The notes: a model not told the origin generated them from the letters alone. A DNA stretch of 64,000 nt from Leptospira kobayashii (GCF_003114835.2 NZ_AP025028.1:1197501-1261500); one strand, 5' to 3'. Counted from the first letter of the stretch, positions 53,609 through 61,539 are shown. A program made the numbers and translations.

Positions 53609-53735
53609 TATAAATTGCAAACCACTTTGCCCTTATTTTCCTTTCTGCAAATTCTCCTCTATTTAAGGGTCTTCTTTTTCTTTAAGCAAAGAGAGGTTGA
53701 TTTTACTCTTAGAAATAAAACCCTGGGCGGAAGCA

Positions 53736-54689
53736 ATGACTCACATCCCAAAAATTAAAATTCGGGTTCCCGGAACTAGCGCCAATCTTGGACCGGGTTT
53801 CGATTTGATGGGAATGGCTTTGAAGATCTATAATGATTTTGAATTCACCTTTCCGAAGGAAAAAGGATACTCAATCGTTCAAAAAAACGGAGAACCGCTT
53901 CCTTTTTCCTCCAAAGAAGACCTGGTTCGGGAAGCCTACGAAGATTACTTCCAACATTTTCTCCCGAACGTAGAGATTCCAACATATCATTGTAAGATGG
54001 CACTCTCTCTTCCCTTGAAAGGGGGCTTGGGTTCCAGCGCTTCCGCCATTGTTGCCGGTTTGTGTGTGGCGCGGGAAGTCCATAAAAGAAAAGAAACCAA
54101 AATCTCGATTCCTACGGAAAAAGAATTTTTGCAGTTTTTAGCGGAATGGGAAGGACACCCGGACAATACATTGCCTGCTTATTTGGGAGGGCTTGTATTT
54201 GCCTATTCCATAAACAAAGAACCACTTCGTTACTTCAGAAAAAAATTCCCGTCCTCGGTTTCCTTATTCATACTGACTCCCCATTTGCATATTTCTACGG
54301 AAGAGTCCCGCAAAACTTTACCGGCGCAGTATCCGACTGCTGATGTGATTTTCAATCTATCCAGAATCGGAGCTTGGATGCATTTTCTCGACAAACGAAA
54401 GTTTAGTGATCTTTTGGTTGCTTTGGAAGATAAGATGCATACTCCTTACAGGATCTATGAAAATTCTCCCCTGAAGCCCATCACGGAAGTATTGGAACAG
54501 GAAAGAATCGGGTATTGTCTGTCCGGCTCAGGACCTAGTTTGCTTTTATTTACGGAAAGAAAACATACTTCGAATATTTTTCCCAAGTTGCAAAAACAAA
54601 TAGAAACAAAGATGAAGGAATTATCGATTTCCTATTCGTTTCAAAAAATCCAAGCGGATCATTTAGGAACGAAGATCTCCAGCTTTTAG
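53736..54689 (+). CDS. thrB: Homoserine kinase
   Basis: A 317-aa GHMP kinase that phosphorylates homoserine in threonine synthesis. The N-terminus is VPGTSANLGPGFDLMGMAL, the GHMP phosphate loop is PLKGGLGSSASAIVAG, and the C-terminal glycine motif is CLSGSGPSLLLF. ATG 53736 is chosen because GGAAG lies just upstream; an upstream start to 53697 has no support. Threonine-pathway partners are not adjacent. The LR1 copy B upstream places a structured repeat in its 5' region. Confidence 0.9.
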   Translation: MTHIPKIKIRVPGTSANLGPGFDLMGMALKIYNDFEFTFPKEKGYSIVQKNGEPLPFSSKEDLVREAYEDYFQHFLPNVEIPTYHCKMALSLPLKGGLGSSASAIVAGLCVAREVHKRKETKISIPTEKEFLQFLAEWEGHPDNTLPAYLGGLVFAYSINKEPLRYFRKKFPSSVSLFILTPHLHISTEESRKTLPAQYPTADVIFNLSRIGAWMHFLDKRKFSDLLVALEDKMHTPYRIYENSPLKPITEVLEQERIGYCLSGSGPSLLLFTERKHTSNIFPKLQKQIETKMKELSISYSFQKIQADHLGTKISSF

Positions 54690-54697
54690 AAACCCGT

Positions 54698-55282
54698 TTA
54701 TTCCGAATCCTCGTCTTCCTCTTTCCCGAACGCATAAATATCCCCTCTGAGTCTCACCTTACGGTTGATACCCGGCTGTATTTTGCCTATGGTAAAAGTG
54801 AATCTCATCCTTTCTTTTCCCAGTTTATTGAAGTAAAACGAAGAAGTCAGCGCTATCTCAATAAAATTCGCCATCCTTTCCTTTACAATCTTGTCCGAAA
54901 TTCTGAATTCTACGGGATGTCCGATGATCTCATAAGAATCGAATGTTTCCTTCGATTCCATCTTATGATAAATCTCCATGCGGGGAGGTTTGTAGAAAGT
55001 AGGGCCGTTTCTGAGAACGGTAATCGAATAATCTTCGCTATCTTTTGCTTTTTTAAATTGAAAGATCAGCTGATCTTCGGAAATCGCATTACACCTGGTT
55101 GCGATATTTCCCGACTTACAGCCGATTGTAAATTGAGCGAATCTTGTGGACTCATCCACAACCAAATCGTAATGGTCTCCTGTGTGAGCGGGATTAAAAC
55201 GATCCGAATCCTGTCTGGAAATAATGGGTAAAATAAATTGAGTATATAGTACGGCCAGGAAGCCTAAAATAGAAAGAATCAA
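54698..55282 (-). CDS. Membrane-anchored protein of unknown function
   Basis: A 194-aa protein with one N-terminal hydrophobic helix (LSILGFLAVLYTQFILPIISRQ) and a soluble beta-rich part. It contains ITVLRNGPTFYKPPRMEIYHKM and FRISDKIVKERM, and ends with an acidic tail. There is no recognised domain. TTG 55282 is a weak start (AGG about eight bases upstream). The frame is open further up and would start with hydrophobic residues, so the true start may be earlier. It lies downstream of the small Pro-rich protein on the same strand. Confidence 0.55.
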   Translation of the reverse strand: MILSILGFLAVLYTQFILPIISRQDSDRFNPAHTGDHYDLVVDESTRFAQFTIGCKSGNIATRCNAISEDQLIFQFKKAKDSEDYSITVLRNGPTFYKPPRMEIYHKMESKETFDSYEIIGHPVEFRISDKIVKERMANFIEIALTSSFYFNKLGKERMRFTFTIGKIQPGINRKVRLRGDIYAFGKEEDEDSE

Positions 55283-55345
55283 AACACAACCTAGGATAAC
55301 TAAAAAACTATCCTGGATCGCAATGAGAAGAGGAACCAGGTCGGA

Positions 55346-55663
55346 TTACCTTTTTACATCAACTTTGTGTTCATCGTCTTTGTTCAGTGCAGGGCTTCTC
55401 GTAACAAGAGAAAGCAAATCCTTTACTTCTTCCGCAGAGATGATTTGACTCAATCTCTCTTCCAAAGGAAGGGGGGTCGGTTTCATAAGCAAATCATCCA
55501 ATTTGACTTCGGGAACCTTTTCCTCTTTTTTGTCTTTTTTGGTTTCCGCGACCAAAGGTAAACTTTGTTCTTGGGGAACCGGGGGACCTTCCTCTCCACT
55601 CTGTTTTCCCAGATGGGAGGGTAGAATTTGGGGGACAGCCGCTGGAACGGGTGTAATATTCAT
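55346..55663 (-). CDS. Small Pro/Lys-rich protein of unknown function
   Basis: A 105-aa hydrophilic protein. The first 40 residues are Pro-rich (TPVPAAVPQILPSH and GPPVPQEQ), followed by Lys/Asp-rich sequence and a short helix LEERLSQIISAEEVKDLLSLV. There is no signal peptide or known domain. ATG 55663 has GGAGG about ten bases upstream and is preferred to 55717. It probably shares a transcript with the downstream membrane-anchored protein. Confidence 0.55.
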   Translation of the reverse strand: MNITPVPAAVPQILPSHLGKQSGEEGPPVPQEQSLPLVAETKKDKKEEKVPEVKLDDLLMKPTPLPLEERLSQIISAEEVKDLLSLVTRSPALNKDDEHKVDVKR

Positions 55664-55840
55664 ATGCCCAAACCTCCGTTTGATAGTCTTCGCAGGAGAG
55701 AATTCCTTTTCTCCCAATTAGATCATCGGTAAACCCCAAAATGAATTGAGAAAAATCGCATTTTTTTACGGATTCCCGGGTGCGTGATTTAAAAATTTTT
55801 CGGTTTGCTCTCGGAATTTGGCGCTAAGAAGCTGGTTTTG

Positions 55841-56890
55841 ATGGAAAATAGTATTCAAAAATGGATCGAACAACCCTTCTCCAAATTGGCAGTGGGTGCG
55901 ATCGTAGTATTGGCCGTGCTCGCAGGGGTTTCAATCCCTTCGTTCATCCAGGCAAAATTCAACCAAGATGCCGTCTCGATTGGTGGCAAAAAATATGATA
56001 TAACAGATGTTAAAAAAACGTCTCCGATTGCATATTCAAAATACCAAACCGATTACGCAAATCTAATCAAAAACACTCTTGCTGAGTTTGCTCAAGACAA
56101 ACTTTTTGAAATCGTTGGGGCGGAAAAAAACATTCCGGCGGCAGATGTTTTGAAACAAGGGTTTGTCCCGAAAGAACCTACCGACCAGGAAATAGCCGAT
56201 ATATATAACACGTATAAGGCGCAGTTGGGCGGAAAATCTCTTGCTCAGGCAAAAGATCAAATCGTAGGTCTCTTAAAAAACCAACAAGAGCAAGAACATA
56301 GTCGTAATGTATACAAAGAAATCGTTCAAAAATATCCGGTGGATTTTTTGATCAAAGAACCGGACGTAGTTCGTGTGACGGTTGATACGGAAAACAATCC
56401 TTCGATCGGTGCTGAAAAAGCAAAAATCACTATTGTTGAATTTTCCGATTTTGAATGTCCTTATTGCAAACGCAGCCAAGATGTAAACAGAAGGCTTCGT
56501 GAAAAATACAAAGATCAGATTCGTTGGGTATTCCGCGACTTTCCTCTTCCTTTTCACCAAGATGCGATGTATGCTCATATGGCGGCAAACTGTTCCCTCT
56601 CTCAAGGAAAATATTGGGAAGTATTCCCTATCCTTTTTGAAAACTCGGGAAATCTTTCTGCGTCTAACGTGGATTTTTTGGTAACCAAAGCGGGTGTTGA
56701 CAAATCGAAATACCAAGCTTGTATGAATGATAAAGACAAACTTCAAGCCGAGATAAACAAAGATATCCAGGACGGTCAAAAAGTAGGTGTAAGCGGAACT
56801 CCCGCTTTCTTCATCAACGGCATTTTCGTTTCCGGAGCTCTTCCTTATGAAAGCTTCGAAGAGATCATTGAAAAAGAATTAAAAAACTAA
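55841..56890 (+). CDS. Membrane-anchored DsbA-family thiol oxidoreductase
   Basis: A 349-aa protein. An N-terminal helix (about 13-33) anchors it. Residues 40-170 form a helical region (SurA-like in feel, not assignable). The C-terminal DsbA-like domain (about 180-345) has FSDFECPYCKRS (CxxC) and VSGTPAFFING with the cis-Pro. This is the Com1/DsbA extended type that oxidises or isomerises disulfides outside the membrane. ATG 55841 is favoured over 55805 because it precedes the helix. It is 18 bases upstream of mdh. Confidence 0.82.
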   Translation: MENSIQKWIEQPFSKLAVGAIVVLAVLAGVSIPSFIQAKFNQDAVSIGGKKYDITDVKKTSPIAYSKYQTDYANLIKNTLAEFAQDKLFEIVGAEKNIPAADVLKQGFVPKEPTDQEIADIYNTYKAQLGGKSLAQAKDQIVGLLKNQQEQEHSRNVYKEIVQKYPVDFLIKEPDVVRVTVDTENNPSIGAEKAKITIVEFSDFECPYCKRSQDVNRRLREKYKDQIRWVFRDFPLPFHQDAMYAHMAANCSLSQGKYWEVFPILFENSGNLSASNVDFLVTKAGVDKSKYQACMNDKDKLQAEINKDIQDGQKVGVSGTPAFFINGIFVSGALPYESFEEIIEKELKN

Positions 56891-56908
56891 TCAGGAGAAA
56901 TATATACA

Positions 56909-57889
56909 ATGGGGAATACAGTAAAAGTAGCAGTCACTGGAGCTGCAGGTCAAATCGGATACGCACTACTATTCAGAATCGCTTCAGGACAAATGTTCGG
57001 TCCCGACACTGCGGTGGAATTGCAATTATTGGAATTGGAACAAGCTGTTCCTGCGGCAAAAGGTGTGATCATGGAATTGGATGATTGCGCTTTCCCTTTA
57101 CTTCAGAAAGTATCCGTAAGTTCAAATATAGACGAAGCTTTTCGTGATATCAACTGGGCTTTGCTCGTCGGTTCCGTTCCCAGAAAAGCGGGAATGGAAA
57201 GAGGGGATCTACTCAAAATCAACGGTGGAATCTTCACAACTCAAGGTAAAGCGATTGAAAAGAATGCGAATTCCGATGTAAGAGTTTTGGTAGTAGGTAA
57301 CCCTTGTAATACGAATGCTCTGATCGCGATGAATAACGCGAAAGGAATTCCTTCCGATCGTTGGTTCGCGATGACAGGTTTGGATGAAAATCGCGCAAAA
57401 ACACAGTTAGCGCAGAAAGCTGGCGTTGCCGTAAAACAAGTGTCAAATGTTGCCATTTGGGGAAATCACTCGGCTACTCAGTATCCTGATTTTTATAACG
57501 CTAAAATCAACGGAAAACCTGCTACCGATGCGATCTCGGATCATGATTGGTTGAAGGGAGATTTTATTTCTACAGTACAAAAACGAGGTGCGGCCATCAT
57601 CGCAGCCCGGGGTGCTTCTTCCGCGGCTTCCGCGGCAAATGCAGTGGTTGATACCGTACATAATATTGTAACTCCAACGAAAGCAGGCGACTGGTTCAGT
57701 GCAGCATGCCATTCCAATGGTGAGTATGGTGTGGAAAAAGGACTTATCTTCGGATATCCTCTGCGTTCCGATGGCAAAAAAGTAGAGATCGTAAGCGGTC
57801 TTGAATTGAATGCTTTTGGAAAAGAGAAGTTTGATCTCACTCATAAAGAACTTCAGGAAGAAAAAGCCGAAGTAAAAGATATGATCTAA
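56909..57889 (+). CDS. mdh: Malate dehydrogenase (cytosolic/bacterial group 2 type)
   Basis: A 326-aa NAD-dependent enzyme oxidising malate to oxaloacetate in the TCA cycle. [19 protein letters not shown] binds [15 protein letters not shown] and [15 protein letters not shown] are substrate/cofactor loops, and [12 protein letters not shown] contains the catalytic His. GGAGA lies upstream of the ATG. It follows the DsbA-like gene on the same strand. A strong stem at 57905-57930 follows the stop. Confidence 0.95.
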   Translation: MGNTVKVAVTGAAGQIGYALLFRIASGQMFGPDTAVELQLLELEQAVPAAKGVIMELDDCAFPLLQKVSVSSNIDEAFRDINWALLVGSVPRKAGMERGDLLKINGGIFTTQGKAIEKNANSDVRVLVVGNPCNTNALIAMNNAKGIPSDRWFAMTGLDENRAKTQLAQKAGVAVKQVSNVAIWGNHSATQYPDFYNAKINGKPATDAISDHDWLKGDFISTVQKRGAAIIAARGASSAASAANAVVDTVHNIVTPTKAGDWFSAACHSNGEYGVEKGLIFGYPLRSDGKKVEIVSGLELNAFGKEKFDLTHKELQEEKAEVKDMI

Positions 57890-57904
57890 AACTAAGTTTC
57901 TATC

Positions 57905-57930
57905 CTGTTCGCCGGTTTTCCGGCGGACAG
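57905..57930 (+). other. 11-bp stem-loop after mdh without a U tract
   Basis: CTGTTCGCCGG (57905-57915) and CCGGCGGACAG (57920-57930) form an 11-bp stem (one G-U) with a TTTT loop. The downstream sequence is ACTTTACC, so a standard intrinsic terminator is not formed. It could protect the mRNA 3' end or block an exonuclease. Confidence 0.55.
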
Positions 57931-57994
57931 ACTTTACCAAGAACAAATTTTGTAATAAAATCAACTATCATCTGTTTTGTTTCGTTTTGCAAAT

Positions 57995-58010
57995 TGGAAA
58001 GTTATTTCCA
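57995..58010. promoter_or_regulatory. Inverted repeat near a TATAAA upstream of the DUF1566 lipoprotein
   Basis: TGGAAA-GTTA-TTTCCA forms a 6-bp inverted repeat directly before TATAAA (58014-58019), a possible -10. No convincing -35 was found. It may be an operator for the lipoprotein gene starting at 58060. Confidence 0.35.
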
Positions 58011-58059
58011 GTTTATAAAAAATCATTTGCCTCGTAACTAAACCCGAAATTCTGGAAAA

Positions 58060-59454
58060 ATGCTCTTTTTCGGATTTGATTTGGGAAAAAATATTCTATC
58101 GGACTTGAAACTGGGAAAAATTTTACTGTTTCTAAATCTCATTTCCGTCTTATCTATCTCCAATTGTTCAAACCAGATTCATAACAATCCGGAAGACCCC
58201 GGATCAAGCTCCTATCTTCCCAATCAATTGTTCAAATGCCTTGCGACTCCGGGTTGTCTTGCCAGTCCAAAACCTTCTTTTGGTTATACGGGGAGTCCTT
58301 TTGTTTTTTCCCAACATATTAAAATCGATGATGTAAAGCCGAGTCTATCCTCCGGCTTTTCCAATTGCACTGCTTCTCCCGGCCTTCCCACAGGTTTGAC
58401 TTTGGATCCGACAACTTGTATTTTGCAAGGAACGCCTTCCATTTCCCGTTCTGCAACGGAGTATGAAGTGGCAGCATCGCATTCTTCGGGAAGTCTCTCC
58501 ACTAAGATTAACATAGAAGTCACCACCTTGGGTGCAAATGCGATCGGACTTTTGAAAACCGGCCAGACATCTTGTTTTAATGCGAGCACATCTATAACTT
58601 GTGGAAACTCTTCTTTTCCTAGACAAGACGGGGATCTCCAACTGCATTTGGCAAGAAGTTATACGGATAGGGGAGATGGAACCGTTTTCGATAATATAAC
58701 GGGACTTTTGTGGCAGAAATGTACGGAAGGGGGAAGTGGGGGTAGTTGTGCCGGTGCCACCAGTTATGTTTATGCTACAGCATCCTCTCTATGTGCTTCG
58801 AAAGGATTCCGGGTTCCCTCTATTTCCGAATTGGCTAGTCTCGTGGATGTTTCCGTCAGTTCTCCTTCCATATCGGGCACCTATTTCCCGGGAACGGGAA
58901 CGAGCGGATACTATTGGTCTTCCACTCCTTCACAGGCAACCGCCGGCTCTTATTATATGGTGAGCTTCCTCATCGGTGCGCTGAATGAGCAAGCTCCTGC
59001 CGGGAACAATTACGTACGTTGCGTATCAGGAACACTTAGGGAACCTAGCGGAAATTATACGGACAACGGGAATGGAACCATCCTGGATAAAAATACAAAG
59101 CTGATATGGCAAAAATGCAGCTATGGACAAGGTGTTACGGATTGTACTCCTGCGGCGACAGCGACTCCTACTTGGACGTCCGCATTGGTCTATTGCAGAG
59201 ATTTAAATCTTGCCGGCAAAACCTGGAGGCTTCCCAACAGAAATGAACTTCTTAGTATCGTAGATCATACCAAATCAGGTAGCAGTCGTTTGCATGAGAC
59301 TTATTTTCCCAATCCATTTACCTACTATTGGTCCAGTACTACAAGACAGGACACTACGACCAGTGCTCATGCGATTGTAACTACTACCGGTTTTTACGAT
59401 CAATATGGAAAGGGCGCCGCTTCCGCCTCGGCAAGATGCGTGAGTGGGCCGTAA
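58060..59454 (+). CDS. DUF1566 lipoprotein with two repeat domains
   Basis: A 464-aa predicted outer-surface lipoprotein. The signal peptide ends LSISNC (lipidation at that Cys). A putative Ig module of the 'He_PIG' type (about 80-165, GLPTGLTLDPTTCILQGTPS) is followed by two tandem DUF1566 domains (about 215-335 and 340-464). Each has YTDxGDGTxxDxxTxLxWQKC and CVSG at the end; the first has FRVPSISELASLVD and the second WRLPNRNELLSIVD. These are carbohydrate- or ligand-binding-like surface modules of unknown role. The ATG has a modest Shine-Dalgarno. It is followed by a terminator. Confidence 0.82.
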   Translation: MLFFGFDLGKNILSDLKLGKILLFLNLISVLSISNCSNQIHNNPEDPGSSSYLPNQLFKCLATPGCLASPKPSFGYTGSPFVFSQHIKIDDVKPSLSSGFSNCTASPGLPTGLTLDPTTCILQGTPSISRSATEYEVAASHSSGSLSTKINIEVTTLGANAIGLLKTGQTSCFNASTSITCGNSSFPRQDGDLQLHLARSYTDRGDGTVFDNITGLLWQKCTEGGSGGSCAGATSYVYATASSLCASKGFRVPSISELASLVDVSVSSPSISGTYFPGTGTSGYYWSSTPSQATAGSYYMVSFLIGALNEQAPAGNNYVRCVSGTLREPSGNYTDNGNGTILDKNTKLIWQKCSYGQGVTDCTPAATATPTWTSALVYCRDLNLAGKTWRLPNRNELLSIVDHTKSGSSRLHETYFPNPFTYYWSSTTRQDTTTSAHAIVTTTGFYDQYGKGAASASARCVSGP

Positions 59455-59457
59455 GCG

Positions 59458-59480
59458 GGACATAGAATGTCCATGTTTTT
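59458..59480 (+). terminator. Intrinsic terminator after the DUF1566 lipoprotein
   Basis: GGACAT-aga-ATGTCC forms a 6-bp stem with a tight 3-nt loop, followed by ATGTTTTTAGTTTTC. It lies four bases after the stop at 59454. Confidence 0.55.
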
Positions 59481-59485
59481 AGTTT

Positions 59486-59878
59486 TCAAGCAGACGGACG
59501 ACTTCTGATCAATCTCATTACAAATAGGGCAGCATAAAGTAGCAAACCGTAAATCGTGCCGGCAAACATAGAAATCGGAAACATACTTAACCGTCTTTTG
59601 GAACCGCTACCTTCCTCAACACAATACCACGTTTGGCTGCTGACGGTTTTTCCCGGAAAAGGGTTGTAGATGCGAGATTCCTGTATCATGTTTCCATTCG
59701 GGCATACTACCGGTTTGGCAATCCGGTTGATTGATGGGAAAGCAGCTCCCAGGCCAACTGAGATCACCATGATTCCCATAAACACGCAAAACACCAAACC
59801 AACAATCATTGCCCCTGTCTTCATGGGATTGAGATTCTCGATAACTTGCAGGAAAGTCAAGACGTTACTTTTTGACAC
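59486..59878 (-). CDS. Small two-helix membrane protein
   Basis: About 130 aa. Hydrophobic helices are at about 22-46 and 98-118; a Cys-containing loop (VVCPNGNMIQESRIYNPFPG) and a RRLSMF segment lie between. No domain is recognised. The start may be GTG 59878 (overlapping the reductase stop) or ATG 59824. It lies downstream of the DHFR-like gene on the same strand and may be co-transcribed. Confidence 0.6.
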   Translation of the reverse strand: MSKSNVLTFLQVIENLNPMKTGAMIVGLVFCVFMGIMVISVGLGAAFPSINRIAKPVVCPNGNMIQESRIYNPFPGKTVSSQTWYCVEEGSGSKRRLSMFPISMFAGTIYGLLLYAALFVMRLIRSRPSA

Positions 59879-60416
59879 GATAATGGAGTAACACCATATC
59901 TTGATGAAGCTTTTTAACTTCTACCAGCTCTAACGGTGTTTTCATACTTTCCGTAAAGAAACGTTTGCCTGTTCCCATTATGAATGGTTGGACGAGCAGT
60001 TTGTATTCGTCGATAAGTCCGACCTGTGCGAGTGACTCCGCTAAAGTAGCACTTCCGATAATCATTATGTTGCTCACTTCGCTCTTTAGTTTTTTGACCT
60101 GGGCTTTAATATCTCCCTTCAGTATAGTTGTATCTCCCCAATGAGCTACCTGAGGTCCATGTGAGGCGATGAATTTTGGAGTATGGGTAAGTACACCTGC
60201 AAGACCATCCATATCTTCATCAGGTAACTGCGACCAATAAGGGGCTAACATTTCATAGGTATTTCGGCCCATTAGAAATGCGTTAGCCTCCCGGTATGTT
60301 TCTTTGATGAATTTCCGTCGTTCGGGACTATCGTAGGGGAAAAACCATTCCTCCATAAAATCTGCATCAAAAACTCCGTCTCCACTCAGCCATTCAAATG
60401 CTACCACGTTTCCCAT
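59865..60416 (-). CDS. RibD/DHFR-like reductase family protein
   Basis: A 183-aa protein of the RibD C-terminal/DHFR-like fold. VVAFEWLSGDGVFDA near the N-terminus, EANAFLMGRNTYEMLAPYW, IMIIGSATLAESLAQVGLIDEYKLLVQPFIMGTGKRFF in the second half match the YyaP/YwjB group. It likely reduces a small NADPH substrate, but the substrate is unknown. ATG 60416 is chosen because AGGGG lies just upstream; ATG 60431 lacks one. It is divergent from hxlR across the palindrome at 60438-60464. It overlaps the membrane protein's start region. Confidence 0.78.
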   Translation of the reverse strand: MGNVVAFEWLSGDGVFDADFMEEWFFPYDSPERRKFIKETYREANAFLMGRNTYEMLAPYWSQLPDEDMDGLAGVLTHTPKFIASHGPQVAHWGDTTILKGDIKAQVKKLKSEVSNIMIIGSATLAESLAQVGLIDEYKLLVQPFIMGTGKRFFTESMKTPLELVEVKKLHQDMVLLHYRVKK

Positions 60417-60437
60417 ATAAAACCCCTGCATTGTTAT

Positions 60438-60464
60438 TTTTAGGTTGCATTTTGCAACCTAAAA
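60438..60464. promoter_or_regulatory. 27-bp perfect palindrome (HxlR operator candidate)
   Basis: TTTTAGGTTGCA (60438-60449) and TGCAACCTAAAA (60453-60464) form a 12-bp perfect inverted repeat around TTT. It lies between the divergent DHFR-like gene and the HxlR-type regulator, the classic arrangement for an autoregulatory operator of a dimeric winged-helix repressor. Confidence 0.7.
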
Positions 60465-60505
60465 CATATGCTATGTACCTATTGAATAAAAAGCAACGAA
60501 TAATC

Positions 60506-60988
60506 ATGAAGCATAAATTACGATCCAATTGCCCCATCAATTTCTCCTTAGAAATGTTAGGAGATGGCTGGTCGCTATTGATTCTCAGAGATATCATTTA
60601 CTTTGGTAAAAAGACGTACAATGAATTCCTGGCTTCCGAAGAGGCTATCGCACGTAATATCCTGGCCGACCGCTTAGTTCAGCTGCAGGATAAAGGGCTG
60701 TTGGTGAAAAAACCGCATCCCATAGACAAGCGCAAAGAAATATATGAGCTTACCGAAGACGGATTGGATCTTGTCCCCATACTTCTTGACTTGGCTGAAT
60801 GGGGTGCGAAACGAGTAGCTCAGAAAGATCTGCCGCATGAATGGTTGCAAGCAGTACGCAAGGATCGCAATGCACTTATTCCCCGCATTCAAAAAACAGT
60901 CCGCCTGGGCGGGTCGATTTTCGGTGAGTCCGCCACAAATTCGCATCGTAGTTTGTTTTCAGAGATCAAAAAGAAAATTCGGAAATAA
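60506..60988 (+). CDS. HxlR-family winged-helix regulator
   Basis: A 160-aa protein. The HxlR domain covers about residues 8-100, with MLGDGWSLLILRDIIYFGKKTYNEFLAS, ILADRLVQLQDKGLLVKK and KRKEIYELTEDGLDL. Such proteins bind palindromic operators and often sense thiol-reactive or quinone-like compounds. The Cys at SNCPINF (near residue 9) sits where YodB/HypR-type sensors have a reactive Cys. A C-terminal ~50-residue extension is unassigned. ATG 60506 is preferred over 60398 because the upstream frame crosses the operator. It likely controls the divergent reductase. Confidence 0.83.
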   Translation: MKHKLRSNCPINFSLEMLGDGWSLLILRDIIYFGKKTYNEFLASEEAIARNILADRLVQLQDKGLLVKKPHPIDKRKEIYELTEDGLDLVPILLDLAEWGAKRVAQKDLPHEWLQAVRKDRNALIPRIQKTVRLGGSIFGESATNSHRSLFSEIKKKIRK

Positions 60989-61105
60989 TTGATACAAGAT
61001 AGAAATACACAGGATCTAGTCCTTTTACTCGCGTTTTCAACACGAAAGACGGTATGTAAAATTTATCGCTTCCGCAAAATCCGTAAGCGGTTCGTAAGTG
61101 TGGTC
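60989..61105. other. AT-rich stretch before LR1, nothing assigned
   Basis: This 117-nt region follows the HxlR stop. It contains a CGCTT/AAGCG inverted pair (about 61068-61089) and ends in GTGTGGTC just before LR1. No gene or terminator is seen. Confidence 0.4.
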
Positions 61106-61239
61106 GGGCAAAAAGGCGAACTTATTGGAATAAAATTTTCATAAATAAAGAGATCACTTTACAAGGGAAAGGCGATGTGATAGAGAGAAGACATTGGGTG
61201 GCGGGTGGTTAACCCCACCCAATGTCGATAGGGCGGGGA
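61106..61239 (+). repeat. LR1 dispersed repeat, copy C
   Basis: 134 nt with the same blocks as copies A and B: CAAAAAGGCGAACTT, TCACTTTACAA, CATTGGGTGGCGGGT, CCCCACCC and GGGCGGGG. It is followed within 15 bases by LR2 copy 2 in the same orientation. The frame that gives HWVAG in copies A and B has a stop (TAA) right after HWVAGG here. Confidence 0.85.
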
Positions 61240-61253
61240 TGCTATACTAAAAA

Positions 61254-61390
61254 CTCTCCCCGCCAGGGATCGCAGCGGGACGACCGGATGGTCGTCGTCC
61301 GAAGGACCGAAGCCGAAAGGCGGAGTCGCGGAAGAGCCCGGTCGGGGGGATCGATGATTTATTTGTCATCTAACAAATCCGAGGCGCCCT
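61254..61390 (+). repeat. LR2 structured repeat, copy 2
   Basis: 137 nt, GC-rich. It shares GGATCGCAGCGG, GAGCCCGGTCGGG and the tail (61368-61390, ending ATCCGAGGCGCCCT) with copy 1. The inner part is replaced by several hairpins: GACGACC/GGTCGTC, GTCC-GAA-GGAC and GCC-GAAA-GGC. The outer CCCCG/CGGGG can pair. See the LR2 finding. Confidence 0.75.
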
Positions 61391-61449
61391 CCCTCCGACC
61401 TTTAATTAAAAGAATAAAGCTCAAGTATTCTACTCTTATAAGCAAGTGC

Positions 61450-61519
61450 AGCACATCTCGCGGTGACGGAGGCAGGGATGCCGGAGTTTTTTCGTCGGAA
61501 CAGGATGTTCCGCGAAAAA
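61450..61519. other. Cluster of hairpins downstream of prmC
   Basis: GGCA-ggga-TGCC (about 61471-61482) and a two-part hairpin TTTTTCG...GGAACA-gga-TGTTCC...CGAAAAA (61488-61519) lie in the 3' flank of prmC. The second is a near-perfect 13-bp structure. No U tract follows on either strand, so it may be a processing or stability element rather than a terminator. Together with LR1/LR2 it makes the 551-bp gap exceptionally structured. Confidence 0.5.
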
Positions 61520-61539
61520 GAGCGTGGTGTGCGAAACGC

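Noticed and set aside
53408..53758. 116-aa frame with HWVAGLVPHP near thrB
   Set aside because: Made from LR1 copy B and the flank; copy C has a stop in the same frame and substitutions fall in all codon positions.
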